Origin: Panulirus ornatus
Taxonomy: Eukaryota > Arthropoda > Malacostraca > Decapoda > Palinuridae
Length of the DNA stretch: 64,000 nt
Assembly (NCBI RefSeq): GCF_036320965.1
Contig: NC_092289.1
Span: forward strand, 20,463,278-20,527,277
Reading direction: 5' to 3'
Both the position numbers and the translations under genes were made by a program. The notes below the pieces were generated by a model, which worked only from the letters and a program-made list of their open reading frames with translations, had not been told where the DNA came from and ran no database searches. Within the stretch, counting starts at the first letter, position 1; each line of letters starts with the position of its first letter. Of this stretch, positions 23,234 to 33,380 are shown one piece after another.

Positions 23234-24920
23234 TTGGATGAATCAATAGCCAGCCATTATAGCTCTTACGTGGTGAAATACAATCCATGACTGGAACAGC
23301 ATTTTAAATAGTTCTCAAACCTTCAGGCGATTAAACAGTTGAAAGGATGTTAAACACGTTTGTCCAAGATGTAGCATCAGAGGCACTGCTTGCCTTGCGT
23401 GATACTGAGACTGTATTTCATTTAGTTATCTGAAAAGTATTAAAGTTGCTTGATGGATGTAGTTGAGGAAATTCTTGAATATAGTTGAAATAACTCGTGA
23501 AAATTTGCCGTGAAATTGCTTTATAGATTGTAAAGGAATTGAGCGTACGAAATTCCTGTGTTAGTAAAGAGGAAGAATGAAGTGTTGGAAAATTAAGGAA
23601 ATTACAAGGTGATGAAAGAAATCCATGGAGAGGTAACAGTGACAGAGGAGGAGGAGAAAGATTGTTGGCAAAGGAAGAAGTACTTAAGAAAGAAACTTGA
23701 GATGTATGAAATTTGGTGAGTAGGTTTAAAAAGATTTAAAGCATCCGATTAGATGCAGATAGCTTTGAAATATTCTCTGGAAATTTAGTGTTGCTTAATG
23801 TTGGTAAATGAAATATTGTGGAATGCATTATGTAATCGCTAAAGTTCAAGGTAAGGATTTTTTTTTACTGAAACAGGATTGAACATTTCATGTGAAATGG
23901 AGAGATGGGTATTTGAAATGAAGAGCAAGCTGGATTAGGGAAGGCCTTAATTTTCAAATAACAGTAAGGAATTATCAATTTGGGTGTGTAATGGGATGTG
24001 AGAAGAACGGTTAGGAAACTCATTTTTTTTTCGAAAGACTTATGATTGAAATTATTAAGATATTTGATTCTGGGTTAAACAAGTCAGCTATTCTCGTTAT
24101 TCATAGAAAGTGAATACTAATGAAAATTTAAGAATCTGAAGTTTCTGACAAGGGAATATTCTCTATAGTTATGGGGTAAGTTCTTAAGCAGTAACTTAAA
24201 TTTAGTTTTTGGAAAATGCAAGACGAACTTTTTATTTGATATTGTACAGTATACTGTGTTTTTTTCTCTCTTACAAGTATCAAACAGCTAACGAGGGTAA
24301 TATGTCAAAAAAAGAAAAACCGTAATATACATAGACGAAACTCAGGTTAGTGTGGAGATAATGAAGCACGGTTGACAAGTCAGGTCATAACTGGTTGACA
24401 CATCAGGTCATTAATAATTCATCTAGGCAAAAGACTTTGACATACCAAACCAAAGTGCATAGGAAACAAAACATATGTGCTACTGTGCATTGTTATTAAA
24501 ACCATCACTAAAATGTTTAGAAATCATTATTTATATCTGTCTACCCTAGAGCATACAAGAAAGTAGACTCAGACTTTATAAAACAAGTTCTCAGTCGTGT
24601 AGTAGATATAGGTAGAAAACTTAAATACCCAATGCACAGTATGAATAAATGTCATAACAGCAAGGAATTTTTTTCCACTTTCACAGGTTAGAGAGGCAGA
24701 TTAGAGAAGTTATTTTTTTTCATATAATAACATTTTAGATAATGTGCAGGTTTTGAACAAATTGATGTGAAGATAGCTTTTTTATACAGTCATGCCATAA
24801 AAACCAGCCAAATAAAGAACATCCCCAGACATGTCTAGATGTGTATACAAGGTTAAATGTAGAGATTGTTGTGCGTATTACATAGAGTAGACAAGTAAAA
24901 GTTTAAACACGAGTTAACTA

Positions 24921-24921
<1 letters not shown>

Positions 24922-24972
<51 letters not shown>
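24922..24972. repeat. (AT)n microsatellite
   Basis: Uninterrupted AT run of about 50 bp. Confidence 0.98.
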
Positions 24973-24976
<4 letters not shown>

Positions 24977-25470
24977 TGGAGTGGTAAAAAAAATAGCGCC
25001 TAGTCTCAACATGAAAATAAAGGTATGGAGGACCATCACATTGACTGGAATAGTGCCACAGTGATAAAGTTAGTCCCCTTAGAGAGAAGGATAGTTGAAT
25101 CTGGTGTACTTTGTAAGATTTATGATCAAAGCATGAATATGCCCTATGGTCACTTTCAGTGTGGCCCAGTGATGTCAGATTTTGTATGTAAAATGTTTCT
25201 GTCCAGTTGAAATGTTATCACCTGAGGTGTCAGTCAGGTAGCTAAAGGGTTCCTGGCCAGTCGACCTGTTATGACCTGACTTGTCAATCATGCCTGAGTC
25301 AATAATGTTTAATTAACACCACCTTGACCTGAGTTTTTCTTATATATATTGCTTGTTGCCTTACTTTTCTGAGAGTTTGCTTGAAGATGTGATAAATTAA
25401 AGATCTAGCTACACTTTAATTTCTCTTGTGTTTTTGTTTACATCTCTTCTTTAACAAGATTATGTATCTG

Positions 25471-25476
<6 letters not shown>

Positions 25477-25548
<72 letters not shown>

Positions 25549-25555
25549 ATTATTA

Positions 25556-25583
<28 letters not shown>
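25477..25583. repeat. (AT)n, (TTA)n and poly-T next to a LINE tail
   Basis: About 68 bp of AT, a few ATT units and about 27 T directly abut the 3' end of the minus-strand LINE at 25584. Read on the minus strand this is the LINE's A-rich tail followed by the target microsatellite. Confidence 0.9.
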
Positions 25584-25586
<3 letters not shown>

Positions 25587-27027
25587 CTTTGTCGCTGTCT
25601 CCCGCGTCTGCGAGGTAGCGCAAGGAAACAGACGAAAGAAATGGCCCCACCCCCCCCCCCCCCCATACACATGTACATACACATGTCCACACACGTGTAT
25701 ACATACCTACACAGCTTTCCATGGTCCACCCCAGACGCCTCACATGCCTTGATTCACTCCACTGACAGCACGTCAACCCCTGTATACCACATCGCTCCAA
25801 TTCACTCTATTCCTTGCCCTCCTTACACCCTCCTGCATGTTCAGGCCCCGATCACACAAAATCTTTTTCACTCCATCTTTCCACCTCCAATTTGGTCTCC
25901 CTCTTCTCCTCGTTCCCTCCACCTCCGACACATATATCCTCTTGGTCAATCTTTCCTCACTCATTCTCTCCATGTGCCCAAACCATTTCAAAACACCCTC
26001 TTCTGCTCTCTCAACCACGCTCTTTTTATTTCCACACATCTCTCTTACCCTTACGTTACTTACTCGATCAAACCACCTCACACCACACATTGTCCTCAAA
26101 CATCTCATTTCCAGCACATCCATCCTCCTGCGCACAACTCTATCCATAGCCCACGCCTCGCAACCATACAACATTGTTGGAACCACTATTCCTTCAAACA
26201 TACCCATTTTTGCTTTCCGAGATAATGTTCTCGACTTCCACACATTTTTCAAGGCTCCCAAAATTTTCGCCCCCTCCCCCACCCTATGATCCACTTCCGC
26301 TTCCATGGTTCCATCCGCTGACAGATCCACTCCCAGATATCTAAAACACTTCACTTCCTCCAGTTTTTCTCCATTCAAACTTACCTCCCAATTGACTTGA
26401 CCCTCAACCCTACTGTACCTAATAACCTTGCTCTTATTCACATTTACTCTTAACTTTCTTCTTCCACACACTTTACCAAACTCAGTCACCAGCTTCTGCA
26501 GTTTCTCACATGAATCAGCCACCAGCGCTGTATCATCAGCGAACAACAACTGACTCACTTCCCAGGCTCTCTCATCCCCAACAGACTTCATACTTGCCCC
26601 TCTTTCCAGGACTCTTGCATTCACCTCCCTAACAACCCCATCCATAAACAAATTAAACAACCATGGAGACATCACACACCCCTGCCGCAAACCTACATTC
26701 ACTGAGAACCAATCACTTTCCTCTCTTCCTACACGTACACATGCCTTACATCCTCGATAAAAACTTTTCACTGCTTCTAACAACTTGCCTCCCACACCAT
26801 ATATTCTTAATACCTTCCACAGAGCATCTCTATCAACTCTATCATATGCCTTCTCCAGATCCATAAATGCTACATACAAATCCATTTGCTTTTCTAAGTA
26901 TTTCTCACATACATTCTTCAAAGCAAACACCTGATCCACACATCCTCTACCACTTCTGAAACCGCACTGCTCTTCCCCAATCTGATGCTCTGTACATGCC
27001 TTCACCCTCTCAATCAATACCCTCCCA
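25584..27027 (-). mobile_element. RTE-type LINE, copy 1 (5'-truncated, antisense)
   Basis: The element runs from the 5' truncation at 27027 to its 3' end at 25584. The 3' UTR on the minus strand reads CTTGCGCTACCTCGCAGACG, then GGGAGACAGCGACAAAGTAT, then an A-rich tail. The same ending is found in the copies near 53.77 and 57.13 kb and in the plus-strand copy ending at 53735. The 5' breakpoint touches a (TTA)n tract that is itself the tail of an older copy. It is antisense to the host gene and lies in its D3-D4 intron. Confidence 0.9.
25773..27017 (-). CDS. LINE reverse transcriptase, C-terminal 414 codons, uninterrupted (copy 1)
   Basis: An RNA-templated DNA polymerase of an RTE-like non-LTR retrotransposon. 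The visible motifs are AFMDLEKAYDRVDRDALW (motif A aspartate), GLRQGCVMSPWLF, LFADDTALVAD (catalytic FADD) and FRYLGVDL, followed by the C-terminal region YGCEAWAMDR, WFGHMERM and RRRGRPNWRWKDG. The frame is open through the whole surviving segment, but the element is 5'-truncated. The endonuclease and first RT motifs are missing, and the first codon is an internal TTG rather than a true start. It differs from the copy at 57.3 kb at only a few residues (for example LSADG versus LAADG), so it is a recent insertion. It is a dead-on-arrival copy, not a host gene. Confidence 0.88.
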   Translation of the reverse strand: MIERVKACTEHQIGEEQCGFRSGRGCVDQVFALKNVCEKYLEKQMDLYVAFMDLEKAYDRVDRDALWKVLRIYGVGGKLLEAVKSFYRGCKACVRVGREESDWFSVNVGLRQGCVMSPWLFNLFMDGVVREVNARVLERGASMKSVGDERAWEVSQLLFADDTALVADSCEKLQKLVTEFGKVCGRRKLRVNVNKSKVIRYSRVEGQVNWEVSLNGEKLEEVKCFRYLGVDLSADGTMEAEVDHRVGEGAKILGALKNVWKSRTLSRKAKMGMFEGIVVPTMLYGCEAWAMDRVVRRRMDVLEMRCLRTMCGVRWFDRVSNVRVREMCGNKKSVVERAEEGVLKWFGHMERMSEERLTKRIYVSEVEGTRRRGRPNWRWKDGVKKILCDRGLNMQEGVRRARNRVNWSDVVYRG

Positions 27028-27064
<37 letters not shown>

Positions 27065-27124
27065 ATTTCTCGCTGTCTACCGCGTTAGCGAGGTAGCGCA
27101 AGGAAACACATACACGACCACGCA

Positions 27125-27182
<58 letters not shown>
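27028..27182. repeat. (TTA)n, RTE LINE tail relic and (AT)n
   Basis: 27028-27063 is a (TTA)n run. 27064-27110 matches the last part of the RTE 3' UTR (CGCGTTAGCGAGGTAGCGCA, minus orientation). 27129-27182 is (AT)n. This is an older, severely truncated LINE tail lying against copy 1. Confidence 0.75.
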
Positions 27183-27187
<5 letters not shown>

Positions 27188-27447
27188 TATAGGCGTAATT
27201 AGAGTATTCAGTTATCCATGCCGTCTTGGCTCTCAAGAAAAATGATCCTGTTCCCCTTGTAATTAAAAATCTTTTCCCAACATAACGTCTGTAATAAACC
27301 TTTCTTCTTTTTGTGACGAAATTAGAGTATGCTCATGGAAATTGTTAGATTCCATCCTGTTCTTTTGATGAAGTGATTCTAACACAATTTTTCATGTAAT
27401 ATGAAAATCTTCCTTAGGTAACCCACGTTTCTCGTTGTTCCCTACAG

Positions 27448-27632
27448 GCGCTCCGCAGGTTCTTCGCTACTCCGTGGACCGCAACGTGGAGGTGGAGAAG
27501 GGAGAAGATGCCGTGATCAAGATAGTGTTCTGCTCAGACCCGCAGCCACTTCGCACCTCCTGGGAATGGGGCTCGCTGCAGTTGGAGGCTGGCAACGGGA
27601 GGGGACGATACGTCGCCGAGAACCTGGCCCAG
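27448..27632 (+). CDS. Ig-superfamily receptor, exon F: first half of Ig domain 4
   Basis: The acceptor GTTCCCTACAG precedes 27448 and the donor is CCAG|GTACCT at 27633. It enters in phase 1 and leaves in phase 0 (185 bp). It starts G-APQVLRYSVDRNVEVEKGED, a standard A/A' strand region with a KGED turn. The B-strand cysteine is in IKIVFCSDPQP and a tryptophan pair is in TSWEWGS. It ends GRYVAENLAQ. As in D1 and D3, the domain is cut by a phase-0 intron. The exon is clearly GC-richer than the surrounding AT-rich intron, which supports coding status. Together with exon G it makes the membrane-proximal Ig domain. Confidence 0.87.
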
Positions 27633-29009
27633 GTACCTTGCAGCTCGTGAGATCAGCATGATCTCGAAAGGGAGATTGGAATGAAATTTTTTTGAGTGTG
27701 TGGTTTTGTACAAGATGCTCTCAACCTTGTCTCTGCTTTGGGATAGAATGACCTTTCTTGGATTTCTGGTCGAAGAACATTAACTTTTCCCCTACGACTA
27801 TAAGGTTTGTGAGGTTGTAATTAGACCACCGGTGGATGATCAGGTTTTTAGTTTTCCGTTAGTATTATTTCGTTTAGTTAGGCTACTTGGTTAAGTGTTA
27901 CAGTGACACCTATGAAGAGTTTGGTAAGGTTTCCTTGTGCCATGTAATAGAATCTTCGAACGTAAAGCACCCCAGTAGATATATAACGCCCAGTACTAGG
28001 TGAATCCTGAGAAGCATTTATATAGTTTTATAGTCGCTCAGTGTTCCTTTGCAGCACAGCATTTATCTTTTATCTAGAATTTTTGCTTTGCGACTTCTGT
28101 CGCATCGCATTTGACGAACTACTTTTTTATTCAGTAATATGTATCGTCAGGAGTATTTAATGGGATGCTGCTGCCATGGTTATCAAGGGGAATCTTCATT
28201 CGCTGTGATAATTTAGCTTCACATACAACACATCCGTACAAGCTAGATTTGTTTTCTTTTTGGCGAAATTAGACCTTATTTATTTATGAATACTTAAGCA
28301 GAACTTGTGAAACGCACGCATTCTTATTTCTGAGTTACGTTGGGTTAGTTTTCTTTTTTCTAAAGTTATTTTCCATTTGATAACGTGACCCCAGGTAAAA
28401 AAAAAAAAAGAAAGCATTAATTTCTTTAAATTTCACCAGTTATTCCATTATAGCATCTTAATTGCTCCTGATATTACTGGTGGTCAACAGAATCTAAACA
28501 GCATCTATGTTGGACCACTGGTGGTGTTAACATCGATCTCCGAGGAACACATCTGGTGCCCGTGTTGCCGTTGAAGTTTGGTCATAAACCCCCACCGGTG
28601 TTACTCTAATGCCCTCATCATTTCTCGCCGCTGCTCTTACTCTATTGCCCCATTACCATCGCTATTATTGTCCAGTTGTTGTTGTCATGGAAGTATCATT
28701 TGCGAAATCTTTAAGTAATCATATGATGTATACTCAACATCGAGGTAGATATTTTATATCCTTAGACTAAGTTCGATGGGGGTTAAACCCCTTTCATGAT
28801 AGTGAAAATATAGAAATAACATTATCAGTCATCATCGTTTGCTAATCATGGCTCCATGGTAATGTTATAGTTACATAAAATCAACTAAAGCCATGGAGTA
28901 TTTACATTTTCGTATTCCACTGTTCTCACTTCTTTTGACGATTCCAAAGGTGCAAGAATGTGTGTGTCGCACACATAATAGACAAATTCATGCACGAACA
29001 TGATCGATG

Positions 29010-29265
29010 AGGTAGGAAACAGTTCTTCGAAAGACAGGTACAGAACCAGAGGACATTACTTAAACAAGAAATTTGTTAAAATAGATAAATAAGTATTTTT
29101 ACAGTACGATTTGATAATGAATGGAATAGACTGAATGAAGAAATGAATAGTAAATGCAGACAGCTTACAGAATTATGAAAAGTTTAATGGTTGTAGAGAG
29201 GATTCAAGAGACGAGGCCGAGTGCATCTCTCCCTCGTATACGGTACATAAAGGTAATTATATTGC
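29010..29265 (+). mobile_element. Probable 3' end of a CR1-like LINE (relic)
   Basis: Conceptual translation in shifting frames gives FTVRFDNEWNRLNEEM, which resembles the RVxxxWNxLPxEVV segment at the C terminus of CR1-type reverse transcriptases. It is followed by GGATTCAAGAGACGAGGCCG and CTCTCCCTCGTATACGG. The rest of the element is absent. The assignment rests on pattern recall only. Confidence 0.4.
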
Positions 29266-30459
29266 ACCAGTGTTAGTGCTACGTGGCATATTTTACTTAA
29301 GTGGAACATTCAACGCGTCTTTCCAACTATTCTTTGTATATCTTTCATTGACGGAAATTATTCTTACCTGCAGCCGTCACTGCCACCCTCGAAGTGAAGT
29401 TCATGACAAGATGTGGTAACGAGGTGTTCATCTGGTCCTTACATGCCATGGCCAATAAAACACCCCTCCCTTCTTACCTCTTCCCTTCTCTCGGCCAAGC
29501 TGTACCAATCTTCTTTCCATCCCCTCTCTTCTAACCTCCCCCCTCCTCTCCCCCCTGGTGTTTTTGCCAATAAAGTTGTATGACTTCGAATTTAATTGGT
29601 GCTGTACCTTCAGGGGCTTCGCCTTAATTGGAGCTAACCTTCGCCTCTTGTGTCAATAGTTTTATTGTATGACCTTAATTGGTAAGTGTTTTATCCACCT
29701 CTCCCAGCCTCCCACTCGCCCACTGGCGGTTTACCAGCTTAGATTGACTTTTTCCTTTTAATACTGGATTTTCCATTCACACATTAATACATTCATTCAT
29801 CATCACTGATCCCTGTGTTGGAGTTACAAACAAGTTAGATGACCACAATACTCTGATCGTGGCTGTTTTATTTCATATTTTCTTCATTGATTTGCGATCA
29901 TAGTTTGTTTTATCCTTACAGTATTGCCTTCCGGTAATGTATTGATTTCTAGCAATCCAGGGGGTAGAGTTTAATCGAGGATGATCAAAGGAAAAGTTTC
30001 AGAGCTGTAACTAGTTTGTGTGATCCTCCTCTGATTTAAAGTCGAAATCCAAGATTCTCAGCCAATCTTCCTTGTAATGTTTTGTTGACTGGTCCCACAG
30101 CAGCCTTCCTGTTATGCAGATCCCCTGGCTCCTACCTGTCTGCTAATCTTACTCTACCAAACACACATTTTTATTTGTGTGATAGCATGCTTCCTTACTC
30201 TGTTACCCTCAAGATATTACTTCATTGGTAGCCTTAATTTTTTGCTTACATTTTAGCTTTCTTTCTTTACTTCCTTTTCAAGCGTTCCATTAATACTTGT
30301 CCTATACCCTTGCCCCATTGCTTCAATTCTAGCCTTTCTGTTGTTCCTCACCTCAAACCTTACTCAAGTTGCCTGCCATGTAAACACACTGGTGTAAGTG
30401 TATTCCTCTTGGCATTAATCTCTTGCACACCTCTTAGAACAATCTTTTTTCTCCTGAGA

Positions 30460-30850
30460 ACTATGTGCCTGAATCTCCTGCCTCTCTTCCAACTTGAATT
30501 CATTGCCATCCTTCTGCCCTTACTATCTTGCCACCATGCTAGTGTGAATCTCATCTCCCTCCTCGCCTGAAACTCTTAACTCCTTTTTAGCCTGAACCTC
30601 TTGCTTCCTTCATAGCCTTAATCTTATGCCTCCTTTTTGCCAGAATCTCCTGCCTCCCTTCTAACCTGAATCTCTTACCTCTTTCGTATTAGCCTGAATC
30701 TTTTGCTTCCTTCCAAGCCTGAGGATCTTGCCCCTGAACTAGCATGAATTTCTTGCCTCCCTCTTAAGACTGAATCTTATGCATCTCTCCTAGACTGAAT
30801 CTTTTGCCTCAATGTAAATCTCTTGCTTCTTAGCCTAAATTCCTTGCCTC
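30460..30850. repeat. Imperfect 30-35-bp pyrimidine-rich repeat
   Basis: A theme of CCTGAATCTCTTGCCTCC with many substitutions recurs about ten times (for example AGCCTGAACCTCTTGCTTCC and GACTGAATCTTTTGCCTC). It lies in the D4 intron on the sense strand. Confidence 0.7.
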
Positions 30851-31120
30851 TTCTTTTCCAGTCTTATTACCTTTTTCTCTTTGGTTGCATCTTCAAATTT
30901 ACCCAAGTTAGCTCATCTCCTAAAAGTGATTTATTTTTGTTTTACCTCCTACCGGTCAGTTTGCTGCATTTGTCTTTTGCTTTCATCTTATTTTGCCTTC
31001 GTTGCATAAGATTGATCTCTGTCCTTCAGTTGCCAGTACTTCCACTGGCTTTACTTTGCTGCCACTCTAGTTGTGATGCTTTGCTGCCTTTTTAATGCTG
31101 GCACTCTTTTGTACTTTTAA

Positions 31121-31420
31121 TGCGACACGCAGGGAGTGCGTGGGGGGTGTTCTTAATCCCCTATCCATATATATATTATCCCTGGGGATAGGGGAGAAAG
31201 AATACTTCCCACGTATTCCCTGCGTGTCGTAGAAGGCGACTTAAAGGGGAGGGAGCGGGGGGCTGGAAATCCTCCCCTCTCGTTTTTTTTTAATTTTCCA
31301 AAAGATGGAACAGAAAATGAGGCCAGGTGAGGATATTTCCTCAGAGGCCCAGTCGTCTGTTCTTAACGCTACCTTGCTAACGCGGGAAATGGCGAATAGT
31401 ATGAAAGAAAGAAAGAAAAT
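31121..31420 (+). mobile_element. SINE-like RTE-derived element, copy a, with palindromic head
   Basis: The body runs from CCCTGGGGATAGGGGAGAAA (about 31180) to GCGGGAAATGGCGAATAGTA and a GAAA-rich tail (about 31420). Its first part matches the 5' end of the near-complete RTE copy at 57.06 kb, and its last 40 bp resemble the RTE 3' end (CGCTACC.CGCTAACGCGGGA). Copies b and c lie at 36.3 and 41.1 kb. In this copy the first 48 bp are also present upstream in inverted orientation (31121-31167). Confidence 0.7.
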
Positions 31421-31719
31421 TTTTATTGTTGTTGTTTTGGTACACTCCTGCTCACCCAGTTACCAGTACTCAACTGTCATACCAACAAGAGCTTTGTGGT
31501 ACCTGTTCACCACTGGCATTGCTTTACTTTTCACTACAGGCACAATACTTAACTGCTTTTCCACTGCTGCTTTATCTCTCTCTCTTTCTCTCTAGAGTTT
31601 TTTTTTAAATTTTGGGTTGAAGATTCTTCAAAGGAAATGCTAGCTCTCAGCAATACTGTTCTATCGAGACTTTATGTTTTATTAAGTTGTAATGCACGTA
31701 TGGAATGAAATGAAAAGGA

Positions 31720-31930
31720 CCTACAGCTGCTGCCACTGTGGTGGCACACTGGTCTTCAGCTGCTGCTAAGTGTGATGGCATTCTAGAATACAACTACTGT
31801 TATTGTGGTGACACTGTCAACAACAGCTTCTGCAGTGTAGTGGCACTGTGGCCTACAGCTGTTGCCAGTATAATGGCACTGAGGCCTACAGCAGCTGTTA
31901 GTTTGGTGTCACTGTGGTCTGTAGTACTGT
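31720..31930. repeat. Imperfect tandem repeat upstream of exon G
   Basis: About five loosely similar units combine CCTACAGCTGCTGCCA with GTGTGATGGCACT- or GTGGTGACACT-like sequence, ending about 85 bp before the acceptor. Confidence 0.6.
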
Positions 31931-32017
31931 GTCCTTCTGCTGCATGCTCCTCCATCCTCCATATCACTGTTCCCCAACCTTGCGATCACTTCTCTACCAC
32001 TTCCTTTCTCCCAGCAG

Positions 32018-32150
32018 GAGGCCCGGGAGGATTGTTACTCCGCTCGCTTGAGGGTGCAAGATGTCGATGTGGCAGATGCGAGGGACTACGTGCTCAACGT
32101 GGAGAATGACAAGGGCGCTGACCGTTATGCTGTGGGCCTACTCGTCAGTG
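32018..32150 (+). CDS. Ig-superfamily receptor, exon G: second half of Ig domain 4, NAGNAG acceptor
   Basis: The exon begins after a tandem acceptor CCAGCAG. AG at 32013-32014 gives an extra CAG (Gln) and AG at 32016-32017 gives GAG first; both keep phase 0. The donor is AGTG|GTGGGT at 32151 and the exit phase is 1. The product reads EAREDCYSARLRVQDVDV, then DARDYVLNVENDKG and AVGLLVS. The usual F-strand Tyr-x-Cys is Tyr-Val-Leu here, so the canonical disulfide is missing. A cysteine in EDCYS, in or before the E strand, is the only possible partner within the domain for the B-strand cysteine of exon F. I believe related arthropod proteins share this pattern, but could not check. It joins the transmembrane exon in frame. 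Confidence 0.82.
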
Positions 32151-32749
32151 GTGGGTACTGTAGTGTTTAGGCCATGTGCCTGGTGGGTAATAGTGTCATC
32201 TGATTGGGAAAACATGCTTTTTGGGATTTTCTCAAACCTGGTTTAGATGATGTTGCAGGAAGCATTCATTCTGATGAGGCTGCTATTAAATGCACCTAAT
32301 AAATTTCTTGTTACTGCTCTTGCCACTTAACCAGATGTTGGGAGTATTCTATGAGAGTATGTTAATGAATCGAAAACTTGACATCCTGAGAGGGTTAGAG
32401 TAGGCAGATTTTGGAACACAAGGAAGTTTTGTACTTTGCTACAGATGGAAGATTTTGATATTTTTGTAATGGATGAGCCACTACGAATGGATATGATAGC
32501 TTCTTGAACAGTTGCATACTATGCTGCACACAAGTCTGGAGATTTTCAAAATTGAGATAGAGCCCATATCCTAATAGCTTTATACAAAAAAGGTAATAAT
32601 ATAATTGGTAAAACAGTGTCATACTGGTGTAGTGGTAAATTATTAGTGAGTAATTTTGACCTAGCTGTAATAATGAGAAAGAGTAACGTTGAGAGAATTA
32701 CGGACCATTTTTGTGGCCAGACCTGGTGAATTCCCCCCTCCCCCACCAG
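32151..32749 (+). other. Intron before the transmembrane exon (0.6 kb, phase 1)
   Basis: AT-rich. I see nothing else in it. The 3' end has a strong C/T tract (TTCCCCCCTCCCCCACCAG). Confidence 0.85.
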
Positions 32750-32908
32750 GACATGTAGACAAGCCCCCACTACAGCGTGTCCCTCCCTCAGCAGAGCCCG
32801 TGTCCATGTCCACGGTGATCGGCATCGTGATCGCCTGTCTCGTCCTCCTAGTGCTGGTCACACTGATTGTCCTCTACGCCTTCAAAACAGAGAAGTGGTG
32901 CTTCTCCC
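32750..32908 (+). CDS. Ig-superfamily receptor, exon H: stalk and transmembrane helix
   Basis: The acceptor CCCCCACCAG precedes 32750 and the donor is TCCC|GTAAGT at 32909. Both ends are phase 1 (159 bp). The translation starts G-HVDKPPLQRVPPSAEPVS, a short proline-rich stalk directly after Ig domain 4. It continues with about 23 hydrophobic residues (STVIGIVIACLVLLVLVTLI and onward), a single membrane-spanning helix. The segment FKTEKWCFS after the helix, with lysines and a cysteine, is the cytoplasmic start and gives type I topology under the positive-inside rule. The protein is therefore a single-pass receptor or adhesion molecule and is not GPI-anchored. At least one further exon is needed for the tail; candidates lie at 33327 and 59803. 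Confidence 0.9.
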
Positions 32909-33326
32909 GTAAGTACCATACATTGCCTTCCCCTCGTTGTTTTTATGGGTTTACTGTTCTTTCACTGTAGGTTTCTCATTTCTTGCTGCTTCATTAGATT
33001 ATCAGTGGACAGAATTTCCTATAATTCTTGCTAAGCCATCAGTTTCTAGATTTGCTTTAGTGGTCATTGTGGCAGATTTTCATATAGATTTTATATTCGT
33101 TTAACATAGACCTATTTAGTGTTACTGTACTGACAAATAAATCTTTTATGCTTATATAGCATGAACTGTTTATTGTATCTAATTCATATTCAAATACTTT
33201 TTTATTAAAACAAATACATATATGAAATTTAGCTGCTAATATTGAGCCAAATTTCATGTAGATAATCCATACCTAAGTCTCCCTATTGGATGTCAATTTT
33301 TATCACCATGCCATCACACTATGCAG
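32909..33326 (+). other. Possible intron between transmembrane exon and candidate tail exon
   Basis: AT-rich sequence with no other recognisable feature. Confidence 0.45.
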
Positions 33327-33380
33327 GGCTAATGTCTCCATGGCGGAGGTGGCGAAAATCTCGGAAAATAAGTTCTTCAG
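33327..33380 (+). CDS. Candidate small exon I: basic juxtamembrane segment
   Basis: A 54-bp stretch is bounded by CACTATGCAG and TTCAG|GTGATG. It has phase 1 at both ends, which is what the transmembrane exon requires. Joined to exon H it reads FS-RLMSPWRRWRKSRKISSS, a strongly basic segment expected just inside the membrane. It lies 418 bp after exon H. The polypyrimidine tract before the acceptor is weak, and the segment is short enough for chance to matter. It could be an alternatively used microexon, because skipping it would keep the frame. Confidence 0.42.

Larger units (their letters stand above)
27633..32014 (+). other. Intron inside Ig domain 4 (4.4 kb, phase 0)
   Basis: 27640-29000 is AT-rich with no supported feature. 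29010-29265 resembles the 3' end of a CR1-like LINE. 30460-30850 is an imperfect pyrimidine-rich repeat with a recurring CCTGAATCTCTTGCCTCC theme. 31121-31420 is the SINE-like element. 31720-31930 is an imperfect CAGCTGCTGC/GTGGTGGCAC repeat ending shortly before exon G. Confidence 0.8.

Noticed and set aside
25641..26225. 194-codon plus-strand frame opposite the LINE
   Set aside because: Antisense shadow of the reverse transcriptase on the minus strand; the same shadow appears at the other RTE copies.
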